From assembly GCA_021844355.1 (NCBI GenBank), contig JAKBTP010000160.1, forward strand, positions 1-17,910: 17,910 nt of DNA. The letters are read 5' to 3'. A program made the translations under genes and the position numbers. Below, in pieces: positions 6,601 to 14,222 of this stretch; the stretch's first letter is position 1; every line of letters begins with the position of its first letter. The stretch comes from a bacterium (GTDB lineage Bacteria; Chloroflexota; Dormibacteria; Aeolococcales; Bog-877). A model generated the notes under the pieces. The model ran no database searches. It was not told where the DNA came from and saw only the letters and a list, made by a program, of their open reading frames with translations.

Positions 6601-7174
6601 CGGCGCCCTCCGGGCTCTGGGCCGTCGCTCTTCCGGCCAGCAGCCGCTGGCGCAGGGTGGCGGTGCCACGGAACACCAGCAGCTTCACCGCCCCCTCCGA
6701 CTTGCCCATGATCTGGCCGATCTCGGCCAGCTTGAGGTCCTCCCCGTACTTCAGGGTCATGGCGATCCGCTGCTGCTCCGGCAGCTCCCCGATCTCCGTC
6801 CAGACCTCCTGGGCGGAGAGCCTGAGGGCCACCTCCTCGTCGACGGCGGGCGCGCTGTCGACCGGGTCCGGCACCTCATCGAGACTGTCCTCGGGGTGCC
6901 GCTGCGAGCGGTAGTGATCGGTGATGGCATTGACCGCTATCTGGTAGAGCCAGGAGGAGAAGGGGTGCCCGGTGCTGCGGTACCGGGACAGCCCCCGCAG
7001 GGCCTTGAAGAAGACCTCGCTGGTGATGTCCTCGGCCACCTCCCGGCTGCGAACGCGGGAGGCGACATAGCGGTAGATCTGCGGAAAGTAGCGGTCGTAC
7101 AGCGCACCGAAGCACTCCGGGTCCTCCTTGGCTCTGGCAACCAGCCGCTCCTCCTCCTCGAGTCCCGAGGTCAA
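6593..7174 (-). CDS. ECF-type RNA polymerase sigma factor
   Basis: A 193-residue sigma-70 family protein with only regions 2 and 4. Region 2 spans ~22-92 (FGALYDRYFPQIYRYV, DITSEVFFKAL, FSSWLYQIAVNAITDHYR) and binds core polymerase and the -10 element. An acidic linker rich in Asp, Glu and Pro follows (~93-120). Region 4 spans ~126-178 (ELPEQQRIAMTLKYGEDLKLAEIGQIMG then SEGAVKLLVFRG) and carries the helix-turn-helix for the -35 element. The start is a TTG at 7172-7174, with GAAGG 9 nt upstream on the minus strand; no better start lies nearby. The stop overlaps the start of the membrane anti-sigma-like gene, a classic sigma/anti-sigma arrangement. An ECF-like promoter motif lies just upstream, which fits autoregulation. 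The family is certain, but the regulon is unknown. Confidence 0.92.
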   Translation of the reverse strand: MTSGLEEEERLVARAKEDPECFGALYDRYFPQIYRYVASRVRSREVAEDITSEVFFKALRGLSRYRSTGHPFSSWLYQIAVNAITDHYRSQRHPEDSLDEVPDPVDSAPAVDEEVALRLSAQEVWTEIGELPEQQRIAMTLKYGEDLKLAEIGQIMGKSEGAVKLLVFRGTATLRQRLLAGRATAQSPEGADG

Positions 7175-7183
7175 GGCCAGAGA

Positions 7184-7188
7184 CCTTC
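7184..7188 (-). promoter_or_regulatory. Ribosome binding site GAAGG of the sigma gene
   Basis: Read on the minus strand, GAAGG lies 9 nt before the TTG codon at 7174. It is the main sequence support for using a TTG start for the ECF sigma. Confidence 0.5.
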
Positions 7189-7201
7189 GGCCGCTATCTT
7201 G

Positions 7202-7227
7202 AACGCGGCCCTTCTGAGGCTGGTTAC
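7202..7227 (-). promoter_or_regulatory. Candidate ECF-type promoter upstream of the sigma gene
   Basis: On the minus strand GTAACC (7227-7222) is followed, after exactly 16 nt, by CGTT (7205-7202). This resembles the general ECF promoter layout of an AAC-containing -35 and a CGT-type -10 with 16-17 nt between. Transcription would start near 7195, about 20 nt before the TTG codon and upstream of its ribosome binding site. This is what an autoregulated ECF sigma gene should look like, but the match is short and only one copy is visible. Confidence 0.35.
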
Positions 7228-7248
7228 GCCCGGCACTCGCATCCTCAC

Positions 7249-7260
7249 GCGCAGCTGCGC
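7249..7260. promoter_or_regulatory. Perfect 12-bp palindrome in the divergent region
   Basis: GCGCAGCTGCGC is its own reverse complement. It lies between the candidate sigma promoter and the purB -10 element, where an operator serving both directions could sit. By a rough base-composition estimate, a palindrome of this length is not very improbable in a GC-rich region of this size, so this is a candidate only. Confidence 0.25.
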
Positions 7261-7304
7261 ACTCCGCCCCTCCCCGCCGGGGGGCTCTACATCCGCCACC
7301 CCCT

Positions 7305-7310
7305 TATACT
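7305..7310 (+). promoter_or_regulatory. Candidate -10 element of the purine operon
   Basis: TATACT is an AT-rich hexamer standing out in very GC-rich DNA, 40 nt before the purB start codon. It would give transcription from about 7317 and a leader of about 34 nt. No convincing TTGACA-like -35 box is visible 16-18 nt upstream, so an activator or a relaxed -35 is implied. The leader is too short for a purine riboswitch. Confidence 0.4.
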
Positions 7311-7350
7311 GCCTGGAGTTGTCGCCGGTTTCGCCGCCCCGCCCCACGGC

Positions 7351-8673
7351 TTGATCGACCGCTACGCCCCCCCGGAGCTGAGAGCGGTCTGGTCGGACGA
7401 GCACCGCATCCGGCTGTGGCTGCAGGTGGAGGTGGCCGTGGCCCAAGCGCTGGCGGCCGTGGGCCGCCTGCCCGCGGACGAGCTGGCGGCGATCGAGGGT
7501 GCCGCCCCACCGGAGCTCTCCCGGGTGCGTGAGCTGGAGCAGGAGCAGGGGCATGACCTGGCCGCCTTTGTGTCGGCGGTCCAGGAGGAGGTGGGGCCGC
7601 TGGCCCGCCGACTGCACTTCGGCCTGACCAGCCAGGACGTGGTGGACTCCGCGCTGGCCCTCCAGCTGCGGGAGGCCGGCTCGATCGTCCTCCTGGACCT
7701 CGAGAAGCTCCTGGAGGCGCTTCGGGTGGCCGCGCGCAGGCACCGGCGCACCCCGATGATCGGGAGGACCCATGGGATGCACGCCGAGCCGGTCACCTTC
7801 GGATTCGTCCTGGCCAACCACCTGGACGAGCTGGAGAGGGCCGGGCGGCGTCTCCGCCAGGCGGAGGCCGAGGTGGTGGTGGGCAAGGTCTCCGGGACCG
7901 TGGGCACCCATGGCACCGTCTCCCGGGAGGTCGAGCGGGACGCTCTCTCCCGCCTCGGGCTGGAGCCGGCCGCCATCACCACCCAGGTGGTGGCCCGGGA
8001 CCGCCACGCCGCCTTCCTCTGCTCCCTGGCGCTGGCCGGGGCCAGCTGCGAGCGGCTGGCGTTGACCTTCCGCCACCTGCAGCGCACCGAGGTGGGGGAG
8101 GTGAGGGAGCCGTTCGCGGCGGCCCAGAAGGGCTCCTCGGCCATGCCCCACAAGCGCAACCCGGTCAGCCTGGAGCAGGTCTGTGGCCTGAGCCGGCTCC
8201 TCCGGGGGCTGGCGGTGGCTGGGCTGGAGGACGTCAGCCTCTGGCACGAGCGCGACATCTCCCACTCCTCGGTGGAGCGGGTGGCCCTGCCCGACGCCAC
8301 CATGGCGCTCTCCCACATGCTGCGCACCCTCCGCCGGGTGGTGGAGGGGATGGAGGTGGATGAGGCGGCCATGGCGGTGAACCTGGCGCGTCGCGGCGGG
8401 GTGGCGCGCAGCCAGAGGGTGCTGCTGCGCCTGGTGGCCGCGGGGATGGAGCGGGACCGCGCCTACCGGCTGGTCCAGCAGCTGGCGGCCAGCGCCGACC
8501 ACCCGGGGGGTGACTTCCGGGCCAGCTGCCTGGCGAGCTCCCAGCTCATGGAGGCGCTCTCACCCGATGAGCTCGAGGAGGCGCTGGACATCGACGCCGA
8601 CCTGGAGGAGGCGGCGGCTGCCGTGGACGCGCTGGCGGGGCGAGGGGGCCTCCGGGGAGGGGCTGCCCGGTGA
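7351..8673 (+). CDS. purB: Adenylosuccinate lyase
   Basis: A 440-residue fumarase/aspartase superfamily enzyme. It removes fumarate from SAICAR in the IMP pathway and from adenylosuccinate in AMP synthesis, as a cytosolic homotetramer. Visible marks: N-terminal RYAPPELRAVWSDEHR (4-19), GHDL (67-70), GLTSQDVVDSA (91-101), THGMHAEPVTFG with His141 (140-151), and the superfamily signature GSSAMPHKRNP (261-271), which holds the catalytic flexible-loop serine. Length is normal. The start is a TTG; the protein begins exactly where bacterial PurB proteins do, although no clear Shine-Dalgarno precedes it. It is the first gene of the pur operon, divergent from the ECF sigma gene. The stop overlaps the purC start by 4 nt. 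Confidence 0.97.
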   Translation: MIDRYAPPELRAVWSDEHRIRLWLQVEVAVAQALAAVGRLPADELAAIEGAAPPELSRVRELEQEQGHDLAAFVSAVQEEVGPLARRLHFGLTSQDVVDSALALQLREAGSIVLLDLEKLLEALRVAARRHRRTPMIGRTHGMHAEPVTFGFVLANHLDELERAGRRLRQAEAEVVVGKVSGTVGTHGTVSREVERDALSRLGLEPAAITTQVVARDRHAAFLCSLALAGASCERLALTFRHLQRTEVGEVREPFAAAQKGSSAMPHKRNPVSLEQVCGLSRLLRGLAVAGLEDVSLWHERDISHSSVERVALPDATMALSHMLRTLRRVVEGMEVDEAAMAVNLARRGGVARSQRVLLRLVAAGMERDRAYRLVQQLAASADHPGGDFRASCLASSQLMEALSPDELEEALDIDADLEEAAAAVDALAGRGGLRGGAAR

Positions 8674-9542
8674 CCGAGGACGCCATCGGCGCGGTGGAGC
8701 TGGAGGGGCTGCCGCTCTACCGCCGGGGGAAGGTGAGGGACACCTTCGCGCTGGACGGCCGCCTCCTGATGGTGGCGACTGACCGCATCTCCGCCTTCGA
8801 CTGCGTGCTTCCCGACCTGATCCCCGGGAAGGGGCGGCTCCTCACCGCCCTGGCCCGGCACTGGTTCCAGAGGACGGCGGAGCTGGTCCCCAATCACCTG
8901 CTCCCGGACGACCCCGGGCTCCTCGCGGCGCCTCTCTGGGAGCGGGTCGCGGGGCGGTCGATGCTAGTTCGCCGCGCCGAGCGCATAGACGTCGAGTGCG
9001 TGGTCCGGGGCCGGCTGGCGGGATCGGGCTGGGAGGAGTACCAGCTGCAGGGGACGCTGGCCGGTGAGCCCCTCCCCCCGGGGCTGACCTTCGGGGCGGA
9101 GCTGGACCGGCCACGCTTCACCCCGGCCACCAAGAGCGACTCCGGCCACGACCAGAACATCTCCCGGGCCCAGCTTCGGGAGCTGGTGGGGGCGGAGACG
9201 GCAGACCTGCTGGAGGCGACCAGCATCCGGCTGTACCGAGCCGGCGCCGGCGGCTATCTCCGGGCCGGGTTCGTCCTGGTGGACACCAAGTTCGAGTTCG
9301 GCTGGATCGAGGGCGTGCTGACCCTCATCGACGAGCTTCTGACCCCGGACTCCTCCAGGCTCTGGGAGGTGGGGTCGGCCGGGGCCAGCCCCGGCTTCGA
9401 CAAGCAGCCGGTGCGCGACTGGCTCCTGGCGAGCGGCTGGAACCGGCAGCCGCCGGCTCCCCGGCTGCCCCCGGAGCTGATCTCCGAGACCCGCCGCCGT
9501 TACCAGGAGGTACTGACACGGACCCTCAGCAGCAGTTCCTAG
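8670..9542 (+). CDS. purC: SAICAR synthetase
   Basis: A 290-residue enzyme that joins CAIR and aspartate with ATP to make SAICAR, the substrate of PurB encoded just upstream. Motifs in order: LYRRGKVRDTF (16-26) and VATDRISAFD (35-44) of the ATP site, VECVVRGRLAGSGWEEY (108-124), FTPATKSDSGHDQNIS (150-165), VDTKFEFG (204-211) and FDKQPVRDWL (243-252). Length and motif pattern fit the longer (yeast-like) PurC form rather than the ~240-residue form. The GTG start overlaps the purB stop (GTGA) and has GGAGG 9 nt upstream, which settles the start. The C-terminus ends in a run of serines, and the purS start codons follow 5 nt later. Confidence 0.96.
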   Translation: MTEDAIGAVELEGLPLYRRGKVRDTFALDGRLLMVATDRISAFDCVLPDLIPGKGRLLTALARHWFQRTAELVPNHLLPDDPGLLAAPLWERVAGRSMLVRRAERIDVECVVRGRLAGSGWEEYQLQGTLAGEPLPPGLTFGAELDRPRFTPATKSDSGHDQNISRAQLRELVGAETADLLEATSIRLYRAGAGGYLRAGFVLVDTKFEFGWIEGVLTLIDELLTPDSSRLWEVGSAGASPGFDKQPVRDWLLASGWNRQPPAPRLPPELISETRRRYQEVLTRTLSSSS

Positions 9543-9547
9543 CCGAG

Positions 9548-9787
9548 GTGGTGGTGACCCTCAAGCCGGTGGTCAACGACCCCCAGGGGCTGGCGGTCAC
9601 CCAGGGGCTGCACGCCCTCGGCTACCCCGAGGTGCGGGGGACCCGGGTGGGAAAGCACATCCAGCTGACGCTCGTGGCCCAGGACCGCCAGAGCGCGGAG
9701 TCCCGGGTCGAGGAGATGTGCCGCCGGCTCCTCTGCAACGGGGTGATCGAGGACTTCCACTTCCAGCTGTCCGAGACCGGCGCCTGA
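9548..9787 (+). CDS. purS: FGAM synthase subunit PurS
   Basis: A 79-residue small subunit of the three-part FGAM synthase. A PurS dimer bridges the PurL synthase and the PurQ glutaminase and helps pass ammonia between them. The pattern VVTLKPVVNDPQGLAV (2-17), then HALGYPEVRGTRVGKHIQL (22-40), is typical of the family, as is the length. Three consecutive GTG codons (9548, 9551, 9554) compete for the start; a GAGGT lies just before the third. The frame stays open further upstream without another ATG, GTG or TTG nearby. I chose the first GTG so that the first beta-strand is complete. purQ begins 1 nt after the stop. Confidence 0.93.
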   Translation: MVVTLKPVVNDPQGLAVTQGLHALGYPEVRGTRVGKHIQLTLVAQDRQSAESRVEEMCRRLLCNGVIEDFHFQLSETGA

Positions 9788-9788
9788 G

Positions 9789-10487
9789 GTGACCTGGCGC
9801 TGCGGGATCGCCGTCTTCCCCGGGACCTGGTCGGAGCGGGACTGCGCCCACTGGGTGGAGCTGGCCGGCGGTGACCCGGTGATGCTGTGGCACGCCGAGC
9901 CGGAGCTGAAGGGAGCGGACGTCGTGATCCTCCCGGGGGGGTTCGCCCACGGGGACTACCTCCGGACCGGGGCGATAGCCCGCTTCGCCCCCCTGATGGC
10001 CGCGGTCCGTGAGCACGCCCTCGCCGGTGGGCCGGTGCTGGGGATCTGCAACGGCTTCCAGATCCTCTGCGAGGCCCAGCTCCTGCCCGGGGCCCTCCTG
10101 CGGAACAGCTGCCTGCAGTTCCGCTGCCAGACGACCCACCTCCGGGTGGAGGTGAGCCGGGGGCCCTTCCTCTCTGGGCTGGAGGCCGGAGAGGTGCTGC
10201 AGATGCCCATCTCCCACGGTGAGGGGCGCTACTACGCGCCCCCCGAGCAGCTCCGAGAGCTGGAGGCGGGAGGGCAGGTGGCCCTGCGCTACTGCGGTCC
10301 CTCCGGGGACCTGGGCGACCAGCACAACCCCAACGGGTCCCTGCGGCACATCGCCGGGGTGATGAACGCGGAGGGCAACGTCCTGGGGATGATGCCGCAC
10401 CCCGAGCGCGCCTGCGAGCCGCTCCTGGGGTCCGAGGACGGCCTCCAGCTTCTCCGGGCAGCCCTCGCCGTCCTGGCGCCGCGATGA
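9789..10487 (+). CDS. purQ: FGAM synthase subunit PurQ (glutamine amidotransferase)
   Basis: A 232-residue class I glutamine amidotransferase that hydrolyses glutamine and supplies ammonia to PurL for FGAR to FGAM conversion. The catalytic triad is visible: Cys87 in GICNGFQIL (85-93), and His204 and Glu206 in MPHPERA (202-208). The N-terminal IAVFPGTWSERDC and LPGGFAHGDYLRTGAIAR (48-65) are typical of PurQ. The GTG start is 1 nt after purS, and the stop overlaps the purL ATG by 4 nt (ATGA), consistent with stoichiometric production of the complex. Confidence 0.97.
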   Translation: MTWRCGIAVFPGTWSERDCAHWVELAGGDPVMLWHAEPELKGADVVILPGGFAHGDYLRTGAIARFAPLMAAVREHALAGGPVLGICNGFQILCEAQLLPGALLRNSCLQFRCQTTHLRVEVSRGPFLSGLEAGEVLQMPISHGEGRYYAPPEQLRELEAGGQVALRYCGPSGDLGDQHNPNGSLRHIAGVMNAEGNVLGMMPHPERACEPLLGSEDGLQLLRAALAVLAPR

Positions 10488-12715
10488 CCGCGGGGATGGC
10501 GGCCCCCAGCCCGGGCCAGCTGCGGGAGCTGGCCCTCACCGAGGAGGAGTACCACCACGCCGTCCGCCAGCTGGGAAGGGTGCCCAACCAGCTGGAGCTG
10601 GGGATGCTGGGGGCCCTCTGGTCCGAGCACTGCTCCTACAAGACCTCCCGCCGGCTGCTCTCCCAGCTCAGCTCCCAGGCGCCCCAGGTGGTCGTCGGAC
10701 CCGGTGAGAACGCCGGGGTGGTGGACCTAGGCGACGGGCTCCTCTGCTGCTTCAAGATCGAGTCCCACAACCATCCCAGCGCCATCGAGCCGGTCCAGGG
10801 GGCGGCGACCGGGGTGGGCGGCATCCTGCGGGATGTGTTCGCCATGGGCGCCCGGCCGGTCGCCATCCTCGACGCCCTGCGCTTCGGCGAGCTGGACGAC
10901 GCCGCCCAGCGGCACCGCTTCGCCAAGGTGGTCGAGGGGGTGGGCCACTACGGCAACTGCATCGGGGTGCCGACCGTGGGCGGGGAGACCTACTTCGACG
11001 CCGCCTACCAGGGCAACTGCCTGGTGAACGCCATGTGTGTGGGGCTGGTGACCGCCCCGCGGCTGCTGCACGCGGTGGCCCGGGGGGTGGGCAACCCGGT
11101 GCTGCTGGTGGGGGCGGACACCGGCCGGGACGGCATCCACGGCGCCACCTTCGCCTCGGTGCAGCTGGACGAGGGAGCGGAGGAGCGCCGGCCCGCAGTC
11201 CAGGTGGGCAACCCGTTCCTGGAGAAGTGCCTCATGGAGGCCTGCCTGGAGCTGGCCGGCAGCAGCGCCCTCCTGGGGCTCCAGGACTGTGGCGCCGCCG
11301 GTCTCACCAGCAGCTGCGCCGAGATGGCGCGGCGGGGCGGGGTGGGGATCCGTCTCGACCTGGACAAGGTGGCCCGCCGCGAGCTGGGGATGACCCCCTA
11401 CGAGGTGATGCTGAGCGAGTCCCAGGAGCGGATGGTGCTGGTGGTGGAGCGGGGACGCGTGGAGGAGGTCCGGGCGGTCTTCGACCGCTGGGAGCTCCGC
11501 TCGGACGTGGTGGGGGAGGTGATCGCCCCGGAGGAGCTGCAGGTAATTGCGGAGGGGGAGATGGTGGCCCGGCTGCCGCTCCCGGTTCTGGTGGATGGCT
11601 TCCCGCCCCGCCGTCCTGGGAGCTCCCGGCCCCCTCGGGTGGAGCGCGACCTCGGCGCCGACCCGCTGACCGGGGGATTGTCCTGGACGCTGGAGGAGGC
11701 CTGGCTCCGCCTCCTGGCCTCCCCCAACTGCGCCGACACCAGCTGGATCTACCGCCAGTACGACCATCAGGTCGGGGACGACACGGTGGTCCTCCCCGGT
11801 TGGGACGCCGCCGTGGTGCGGCTCCGGGGGCGGCAGGACGGCCTCGCCATCACCGTGGACGGTGCCCACCGCAGCTCCCTCCTGGACCCCCGCCGGGGCG
11901 CCCAGCTGGCGGTGGCGGAGGCGGTGCGCAACCTGGCCTGCCTGGGCGCCCGCCCGCTGGCCCTCACCAACTGCCTCAACTTCGGGGACCCGGAGAGGGA
12001 GGAGGTGATGTGGCAGCTGGAGGAGGCGGTGGCCGGGCTGGCGGACGCCTGCCGGCAGCTGGCCATCCCCGTGGTGAGCGGAAACGTGAGCCTCTACAAC
12101 GACCTCTCCGGCGCCTCCATACCACCCACCCCGGTGGTGGGGGTGGTGGGCTTGGTGGGTGACGTCCGCCGCCTCCCCGGCCCCGGCTTCGTCGCCTCCG
12201 GCGACCTCATCTACCTCGTGGGGGAGGAGACCGCCGGGCTGGGGGGCTCGGAGCTGCAGCGACTCCTGGGGTGCGGGGTTCTCGGTCCACCCCCGGGGCT
12301 GGACCTGGAGCTGGAGGGGAGGGCCTCCGAGGCGGTCCGCCAGCTGGTCTCCGAGGGCGCGGCGCGCTCCGCCCATGACTGCTCTCTGGGAGGGCTGGCG
12401 GTGGCGCTGGCCGAATGCTGCGTGGTGGGAGGCCTGGGCGCCGTGGTCCGGCTGCGGGACCGGCCCACCCCGTCCGACGGGGGCCGCGACCTCCTCTTCG
12501 GGGAGGGCTCCGGCCGCTACCTGCTCAGCGTGGAGCCGGGGGGCGGCGGGCGGGTGGAGGAGGTCTGCGCCAGCTGGCGGGTACCCTGCGCCCGGCTCGG
12601 CGAGGTGGGGGGGGACCGGGTGGAGATCCGGGACCTCGCCGGGATCCCTCTGGCAGCCGCCGCGGCGGCCCGCCGTGAGGGGATCGCCGGCCCCATGGCC
12701 GGGCCGGTCCTGTGA
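10484..12715 (+). CDS. purL: FGAM synthase subunit PurL (small type)
   Basis: A 743-residue synthase subunit that uses ATP and ammonia from PurQ to convert FGAR to FGAM. The length fits the small PurL that needs PurS and PurQ, not the ~1300-residue fused form. Motifs: SEHCSYKTSRRLL (47-59, His49), GPGENAGVV (72-80), FKIESHNHPSAIEP (90-103, His95), GGETYFDAAYQGNC (167-180), the TGRDGIHGATFAS region, then LSESQERM, and in the second half SGNVSLYNDLSG and SAHDCSLGGLAVALAE. This is the duplicated AIR-synthase-like fold. It is the only gene of the operon with an ATG start. Its stop overlaps the purF GTG (GTGA). Confidence 0.97.
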   Translation: MTAGMAAPSPGQLRELALTEEEYHHAVRQLGRVPNQLELGMLGALWSEHCSYKTSRRLLSQLSSQAPQVVVGPGENAGVVDLGDGLLCCFKIESHNHPSAIEPVQGAATGVGGILRDVFAMGARPVAILDALRFGELDDAAQRHRFAKVVEGVGHYGNCIGVPTVGGETYFDAAYQGNCLVNAMCVGLVTAPRLLHAVARGVGNPVLLVGADTGRDGIHGATFASVQLDEGAEERRPAVQVGNPFLEKCLMEACLELAGSSALLGLQDCGAAGLTSSCAEMARRGGVGIRLDLDKVARRELGMTPYEVMLSESQERMVLVVERGRVEEVRAVFDRWELRSDVVGEVIAPEELQVIAEGEMVARLPLPVLVDGFPPRRPGSSRPPRVERDLGADPLTGGLSWTLEEAWLRLLASPNCADTSWIYRQYDHQVGDDTVVLPGWDAAVVRLRGRQDGLAITVDGAHRSSLLDPRRGAQLAVAEAVRNLACLGARPLALTNCLNFGDPEREEVMWQLEEAVAGLADACRQLAIPVVSGNVSLYNDLSGASIPPTPVVGVVGLVGDVRRLPGPGFVASGDLIYLVGEETAGLGGSELQRLLGCGVLGPPPGLDLELEGRASEAVRQLVSEGAARSAHDCSLGGLAVALAECCVVGGLGAVVRLRDRPTPSDGGRDLLFGEGSGRYLLSVEPGGGGRVEEVCASWRVPCARLGEVGGDRVEIRDLAGIPLAAAAAARREGIAGPMAGPVL

Positions 12716-14220
12716 CCGGCGGCCGTGCCCCGGCCGGTATGCTGCAGGGGTTGAGTGCCACCTGCGGTCAGCGGCCGCCGTCCCCCTTCCAGGATGACAA
12801 GCTGCACGAGGCCTGCGGGGTTTTCGGCGTGTTCGCCCCCGGCCAGGATGTGGCCCGGCTCTGCTATCTCGGCATCTACGCGCTCCAGCACCGGGGGCAG
12901 GAGTCCGCCGGGATCTGCGCCTCGGATGGGGAGCGCCTCCAGGTGCGCCGCGACATGGGGCTGGTGGGCCAGGTGTTCGGCCCCCAGGACCTGGAGCGGC
13001 TCACCGGGGACCTGGGGCTGGCCCACACCCGCTACTCCACCACCGGGTCCTCCCAGCTGAGCAACGCCCAGCCGCTCACCTTCGAGCACGGCCAGCTGGG
13101 GCCGGTGGCGATCTCCCACAACGGCAACCTCACCAACTCCGCCGCCCTGCGCCTGGCGCTCCTCGAGGAGGGCTACCAGTTCGACACCTCCAGCGACACC
13201 GAGGTCCTGGCCGGGCTCCTGGCCCGCACCCCCGGTGACCGGCTGGAGGTGGTGCTGCAGCGGGCCCTGCCCCGGGTGGTGGGGGCCTACTCCCTGGGCT
13301 TCCTCACCAGGACCTCCCTGGTGGCGGCCCGGGACGAGCTGGGGCTGCGGCCGCTCTGCATCGGCCGGCTGGGCGACCTCTCCGCCCCCGGGGGGGCCGG
13401 GTACATCGTCGCCAGCGAGACCTGCGCCCTGGACGTGGTGGGTGCCCGGCTGGTCCGGGAGGTGGAGCCCGGCGAGATCGTCACCATCGACCACCAGGGG
13501 CTCCACTCCGCCCACTTCGGCGAGGAGAGGACCCAGGCCACCTGCTCCTTCGAGTACATCTACTTCGCCCGCCCGGACTCGGTGATCCAGGGCCGCAGCC
13601 TGTACGAGGTGCGGCTGGCCATGGGACGCCGGCTGGCCGAGGAGGCCCCGGTCGAGGCCGACCTCGTGATCCCGGTGCCGGACTCCGGGACCCCGGCGGC
13701 CATCGGGTTCGCCGAGGCCAGCCACACCCCCTTCGCCGAGGGGATGATCAAGTCCCGCTACATCAACCGGACCTTCATCCAGCCCCAGCAGGGGATGCGG
13801 GAGGCGGGGGTGCGGCTCAAGTTCAACCCCATGCCCCACGTCCTCTCCGGCAAGCGGGTGGTGCTGGTGGACGACTCCATCGTGAGGGGATCCACCTCCC
13901 GCCAGATCGTGGAGGCGCTGCGCCGGGCCGGGGCCCGGGAGGTGCACATGCGGGTGGCCTCCCCTCCGATCCGCTTCCCCTGCTTCATGGGCATCGACAT
14001 CGCCAGCCGCAGCGAGCTCATCGCCGCGGGGCGCAGCGCCGAGCAGGTGGGACGGATCTTGGGAGCGGACTCCCTCGCCTACCTCAGCCTGGAGGGGCTG
14101 CGCTGGGCCCTGCGGTCCGGGCCGAGCGGGGCCGGCTTCTGCTTCGCCTGCCTGGACGGGGCCTACCCCCTCCAGGTGCCGCAGCAGCTGGAGATGGACA
14201 AGCTGGCGCTGGAGGGCTGA
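12712..14220 (+). CDS. purF: Amidophosphoribosyltransferase
   Basis: A 502-residue first enzyme of the pathway: PRPP plus glutamine gives phosphoribosylamine. The N-terminal Ntn glutaminase domain has its nucleophile at Cys35 (HEACGVFGV), so a 34-residue propeptide must be removed (25 if ATG 12739 is used instead of GTG 12712). The C-terminal phosphoribosyltransferase domain has the PRPP loop VVLVDDSIVRGST (383-395). Four cysteines at the positions known to bind a 4Fe-4S cluster in the Bacillus enzyme are kept: Cys278 (ATCSFEYIYFARPDS), Cys424 (FPCFMGIDI), and Cys477 and Cys480 (GFCFAC). This is therefore the B. subtilis type, probably oxygen-sensitive and feedback-inhibited by nucleotides. 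The start overlaps the purL stop, and purM follows after 2 nt. Confidence 0.97.
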   Translation: MTGGRAPAGMLQGLSATCGQRPPSPFQDDKLHEACGVFGVFAPGQDVARLCYLGIYALQHRGQESAGICASDGERLQVRRDMGLVGQVFGPQDLERLTGDLGLAHTRYSTTGSSQLSNAQPLTFEHGQLGPVAISHNGNLTNSAALRLALLEEGYQFDTSSDTEVLAGLLARTPGDRLEVVLQRALPRVVGAYSLGFLTRTSLVAARDELGLRPLCIGRLGDLSAPGGAGYIVASETCALDVVGARLVREVEPGEIVTIDHQGLHSAHFGEERTQATCSFEYIYFARPDSVIQGRSLYEVRLAMGRRLAEEAPVEADLVIPVPDSGTPAAIGFAEASHTPFAEGMIKSRYINRTFIQPQQGMREAGVRLKFNPMPHVLSGKRVVLVDDSIVRGSTSRQIVEALRRAGAREVHMRVASPPIRFPCFMGIDIASRSELIAAGRSAEQVGRILGADSLAYLSLEGLRWALRSGPSGAGFCFACLDGAYPLQVPQQLEMDKLALEG

Positions 14221-14222
14221 CG

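Noticed and set aside
6601..6669. N-terminal extension of the anti-sigma-like protein
   Set aside because: It would overlap the end of the sigma gene by about 77 nt and adds a Pro/Cys/Arg tail. The ATG at 6600 gives the classic short overlap.
7171..8502. Open frame of 443 codons on the minus strand across purB
   Set aside because: It is antisense to purB, with His/Gln/Leu/Arg-rich shadow composition. It overlaps the sigma gene start and the divergent control region.
10727..12376. Open frame of 549 codons on the minus strand across purL
   Set aside because: It is a shadow of purL, with no recognisable domain and extreme composition.
12517..13947. Open frame of 476 codons on the minus strand across purF and the end of purL
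   Set aside because: It is antisense to two well-supported genes, with shadow composition and no family motifs.
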